This document shows positions 6,878-8,240 of a DNA stretch of 8,240 nucleotides, in pieces. Numbering within the stretch: position 1 is the stretch's first letter; each line of letters opens with the position of its first letter. The notes beneath the pieces were generated by a model, which was not told where the DNA came from, searched no databases, and was given only the letters and a program-made list of their open reading frames with translations. The position numbers were made by a program, and so were the translations under genes. Source of the stretch: an uncultured delta proteobacterium (lineage in GTDB: Bacteria; Myxococcota_A; Polyangia; Polyangiales; Polyangiaceae); assembly GCA_903893335.1 (NCBI GenBank), contig CAITLX010000264.1, forward strand, positions 1-8,240, in the 5' to 3' direction.

Positions 6878-7306
6878 TCATGCCCATCGGGTGAACGCGG
6901 CGAGGGCGACGCTCAGCGCATTCGCGCAAGCGAGAAGTCCGACCGTGCGCCAAGATGCTTTCGCACCGAAGCCGCGCACGAGCACCCACGTCTCGACCGC
7001 GACGTTGATCGAGACCGCGAGCAGCAGCGCGACGACCATCCCTACGTCCTCTGTCCGAGCCGGGCTCAGTCTGCCGTACAACGCGTCGGCCGTCGTGACC
7101 TCCCACAGGGCACCCAGAGAGGGCAGCGCCACGAGGCCAAGCACGGCAGAGACCCCATTCGCCACCACGGTCGCGATTGCGCTGCGTGACCACGAGGTCG
7201 CGAGAATGGCCCGCACGAACGGCCATTCGATGACGAGTCCACCCGCAATCGCGGGAAGGGCACCGAGTCGCTCTTCGACGACGAGGGCGGGCCAGACGAC
7301 GTCCAT
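6878..7306 (-). CDS. Small four-TM membrane protein with internal two-fold repeat, function unknown
   Basis: A 142-aa hydrophobic protein. Likely TM helices are about 17-35, 43-67, 88-110 and 121-138. The two halves resemble each other. E27-W-P-F-V-R32 parallels E105-T-W-V-L-V-R111. An arginine follows nine residues later in both (R41, R120), and A49-N50-x-x-S53 parallels A128-N129-x-x-S132; the distance from Arg to Asn is 18 residues in both. This suggests an ancient duplication of a two-helix unit carrying charged or polar residues inside the membrane. I do not recognise a named family. The ATG at 7304-7306 shares one base with the stop of the preceding remnant (TGATG), so it is probably translated by re-initiation. 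An in-frame GTG at 7339 would add 11 residues but lies inside the upstream frame. Its hydrophobic pattern supports this frame over the Arg-rich frames that overlap it. Confidence 0.75.
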   Translation of the reverse strand: MDVVWPALVVEERLGALPAIAGGLVIEWPFVRAILATSWSRSAIATVVANGVSAVLGLVALPSLGALWEVTTADALYGRLSPARTEDVGMVVALLLAVSINVAVETWVLVRGFGAKASWRTVGLLACANALSVALAAFTRWA

Positions 7307-7488
7307 CAGGTGTTCGACGCACCGCCGCGCTCTACCCACGCACGCCGAAACCTCGCCTCCCAGAGCCGTCGCTGCACCGCGTAGCCGGCGCCTGCGTTCA
7401 GCACGAGCCCGCCGGCGACGTGGCTCTGCACGCTCCGGTTGACCGCGATCGCGCGCAGCACCTCGCGCTGGAACGCCGTCAGAGGCAC
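7306..7488 (-). pseudogene. Remnant of an AbiEii/AbiGii-type nucleotidyltransferase gene with catalytic segment deleted
   Basis: Only 60 residues are encoded from the GTG at 7486-7488. Residues 3-31 (LTAFQREVLRAIAVNRS, then SHVAGGLVLN) match the start of the AbiEii-like nucleotidyltransferase family. In toxin-antitoxin pairs this family transfers nucleotides to RNA targets. In that family the GS...D-x-D-x-F active-site stretch should follow. Here residue 32 runs straight into GAGYAVQRRLWEARFRRA, which looks like the piece normally found some 30-40 residues further on. A stop then follows at a point where about 200 residues are usually still to come. The segment with both metal-binding aspartates is therefore missing, so the product cannot be an active transferase. 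Family likeness is from memory. The gene overlaps the upstream 70-aa gene by 10 bases, and its stop overlaps the downstream start. Confidence 0.6.
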
Positions 7489-7691
7489 TGCTGGATCCCG
7501 GCGGCTGCCGCCCAAGCTGCCTGGTCGCCGTTCTGGCGCAACCGGCGCACGACGAGCGCGACGTCGGAGCGCGTGGCGAGCGGCGCCACGTCGCAGCGCG
7601 ACCAGAAGCAAGACCGAAACCGCGTGAGGGCGTCGCGAGCGAGCGCGAGCGGCGGGGCCGCGCTCGAATCGTCGGTCAGCGGCGTGATCAT
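7479..7691 (-). CDS. Small protein of unknown function, possible partner of the nucleotidyltransferase
   Basis: A 70-aa soluble protein starting at the ATG at 7689-7691, with no clear Shine-Dalgarno. Residues 1-15 are low complexity. From about residue 18 (ARDALTRFRSCFW) the sequence alternates charged and hydrophobic residues as in two or three amphipathic helices, including SDVALVVRRLRQNGDQAAW. No domain is recognised. Its last 10 bases overlap the GTG start of the nucleotidyltransferase remnant. Such overlap is typical of genes that work as a pair, so it may be the cognate partner or antitoxin-like component of the decayed transferase. That role is inference from position. Confidence 0.6.
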   Translation of the reverse strand: MITPLTDDSSAAPPLALARDALTRFRSCFWSRCDVAPLATRSDVALVVRRLRQNGDQAAWAAAAGIQQCL

Positions 7692-7711
7692 GGCTGCCCG
7701 ATTCTAGCGCG

Positions 7712-7728
7712 CGCGCCGCGTCGGCGCG
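7712..7728 (-). terminator. Possible weak hairpin between the propeller gene and the 70-aa gene
   Basis: CGCGCCG (7712-7718) and CGGCGCG (7722-7728) pair perfectly around a 3-base loop, in the 82-base gap between two minus-strand genes. No U-run follows on the minus strand, so intrinsic termination is doubtful. In DNA this GC-rich such a stem can arise by chance. Confidence 0.25.
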
Positions 7729-7773
7729 ACCCTCGGGTTGCCGGGAGGCTGCGCTACGCCGACTTGCCGCTGC

Positions 7774-8240
7774 CTACTGCACCGGCTCGCACGTCCAGCT
7801 CAGGCTCGGGTCGTCGAGATTGAGATCGACGAGATGAACGTCAGCGTTCGACGACTTCGGATTGGTCCACTGGGCGATGACGCGGCGCCCCCGCATGGCG
7901 AGCGGGAAGAACTCGTGAAGCGGCTCACGATCGACGCGGCACTTCGCGCCCGACGCGGGGTCGAACGTCACGAGCGAGCCGCGCTTCAGGTCCCCCAGTC
8001 GCTTCGGGTTCGGGTCGCTGCCCACTGCGGGCTCCATCCACGCGATGTTGTCGCCATCGACGACGGGCCGGAACTTCAGTCGCACGTCCCCCGGCGGATC
8101 CGTCGTGCGACGTGTCATCGTCCACGAGGGGATATCGAGCACGTAGACTTCAGATCCATTGAGCGCGCCGTACAGCGACGTCACTCCACCGCCAGTGGCG
8201 CGGTCGTCCGTGAGCGCCACTTGCGTCCGCGATGCGCTGC
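7774..8240 (-). CDS. 3' part of a TolB/PD40-like beta-propeller protein, cut by the window edge
   Basis: The frame is open from 8240 to a TAG at 7774-7776 (about 154 residues). The true start lies beyond the window; a GTG at 8218-8220 is in frame but falls inside what looks like a propeller blade. Repeated strand motifs are visible: SEVYVLDIPSWTM, GSLVTFDPASGAKC and ADVHLVDLNLDD as outer strands, and FRPVVDGDNIAWMEP and FFPLAMRGRRVIAQW as inner strands. This pattern is typical of TolB-like or WD40-like PD40 propellers in which each blade ends in a short Asp/Ser turn. Such proteins are commonly periplasmic or outer-membrane binding modules; whether this one has a signal peptide or lipobox cannot be seen. 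It ends 82 bases before the 70-aa gene on the same strand. Confidence 0.75.
   Translation of the reverse strand, partial: SASRTQVALTDDRATGGGVTSLYGALNGSEVYVLDIPSWTMTRRTTDPPGDVRLKFRPVVDGDNIAWMEPAVGSDPNPKRLGDLKRGSLVTFDPASGAKCRVDREPLHEFFPLAMRGRRVIAQWTNPKSSNADVHLVDLNLDDPSLSWTCEPVQ

Noticed and set aside
6807..7442. Alternative frames on both strands over the four-TM gene
   Set aside because: They are polar, Arg/Ser/Thr-rich and lack family features. The chosen frame has four regular hydrophobic helices, an internal repeat and a TGATG junction.
7489..7611. N-terminal extension of the nucleotidyltransferase remnant to an upstream start at 7611
   Set aside because: The extra 41 residues are Arg-rich and overlap the 70-aa gene in another frame. 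The family-like sequence begins right at the GTG at 7488.
1..8240. CRISPR array, insertion sequence, tRNA or rRNA genes
   Set aside because: No regularly spaced repeats, transposase motifs, terminal inverted repeats with target duplications, or cloverleaf/rRNA signatures were seen on either strand.

Overview
The window is very GC-rich DNA (C or G at most third codon positions). The gene set is bacterial: an NAD-dependent DNA ligase, and a cytochrome c maturation block in which the CcmF and CcmH functions sit on one polypeptide. Composition, the CcmH style and the AbiEii-like remnant resemble what I know from Myxococcota (myxobacteria). That placement is inference from composition and gene style, not from a marker gene.

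Layout. Positions 1-205 hold no convincing gene, but they are dense in short direct and inverted repeats, including three copies of TCCCCAGG. From 4734 down to 206, on the minus strand, runs a tightly overlapping three-gene operon. It encodes a CcmF-CcmH fusion (856 aa), a two-TM zinc-ribbon protein (209 aa), and a secreted or membrane-anchored beta-domain protein with a cytoplasmic helical tail (449 aa). The genes overlap by 8 and 14 bases, so translation is probably coupled. The two smaller proteins share a 36-residue helical motif that resembles the N-terminal cytoplasmic segment of CcmI. This suggests, but does not prove, that the operon is one heme-ligation module.

A 103-base divergent spacer (4735-4837) separates this operon from ligA (4838-6847, plus strand), which looks complete and functional. 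ligA converges on a minus-strand cluster with a 30-base gap.

The right part (6878-8240) is an accessory-looking minus-strand cluster with less extreme GC. In transcription order it contains: the 3' part of a beta-propeller-like gene that enters from the right edge; a 70-aa gene; a 60-aa remnant of an AbiEii-type nucleotidyltransferase that appears to have lost its catalytic segment by an in-frame deletion; and a 142-aa four-TM protein with an internal two-fold repeat. The last three overlap end to start (10 bases, then TGATG).

I do not see a clear-cut new biological system. The best leads are the shared helical motif in the Ccm operon, the internal signal-peptide-like junction in the CcmF-CcmH fusion, the decayed nucleotidyltransferase cassette, and the repeat-rich left edge.
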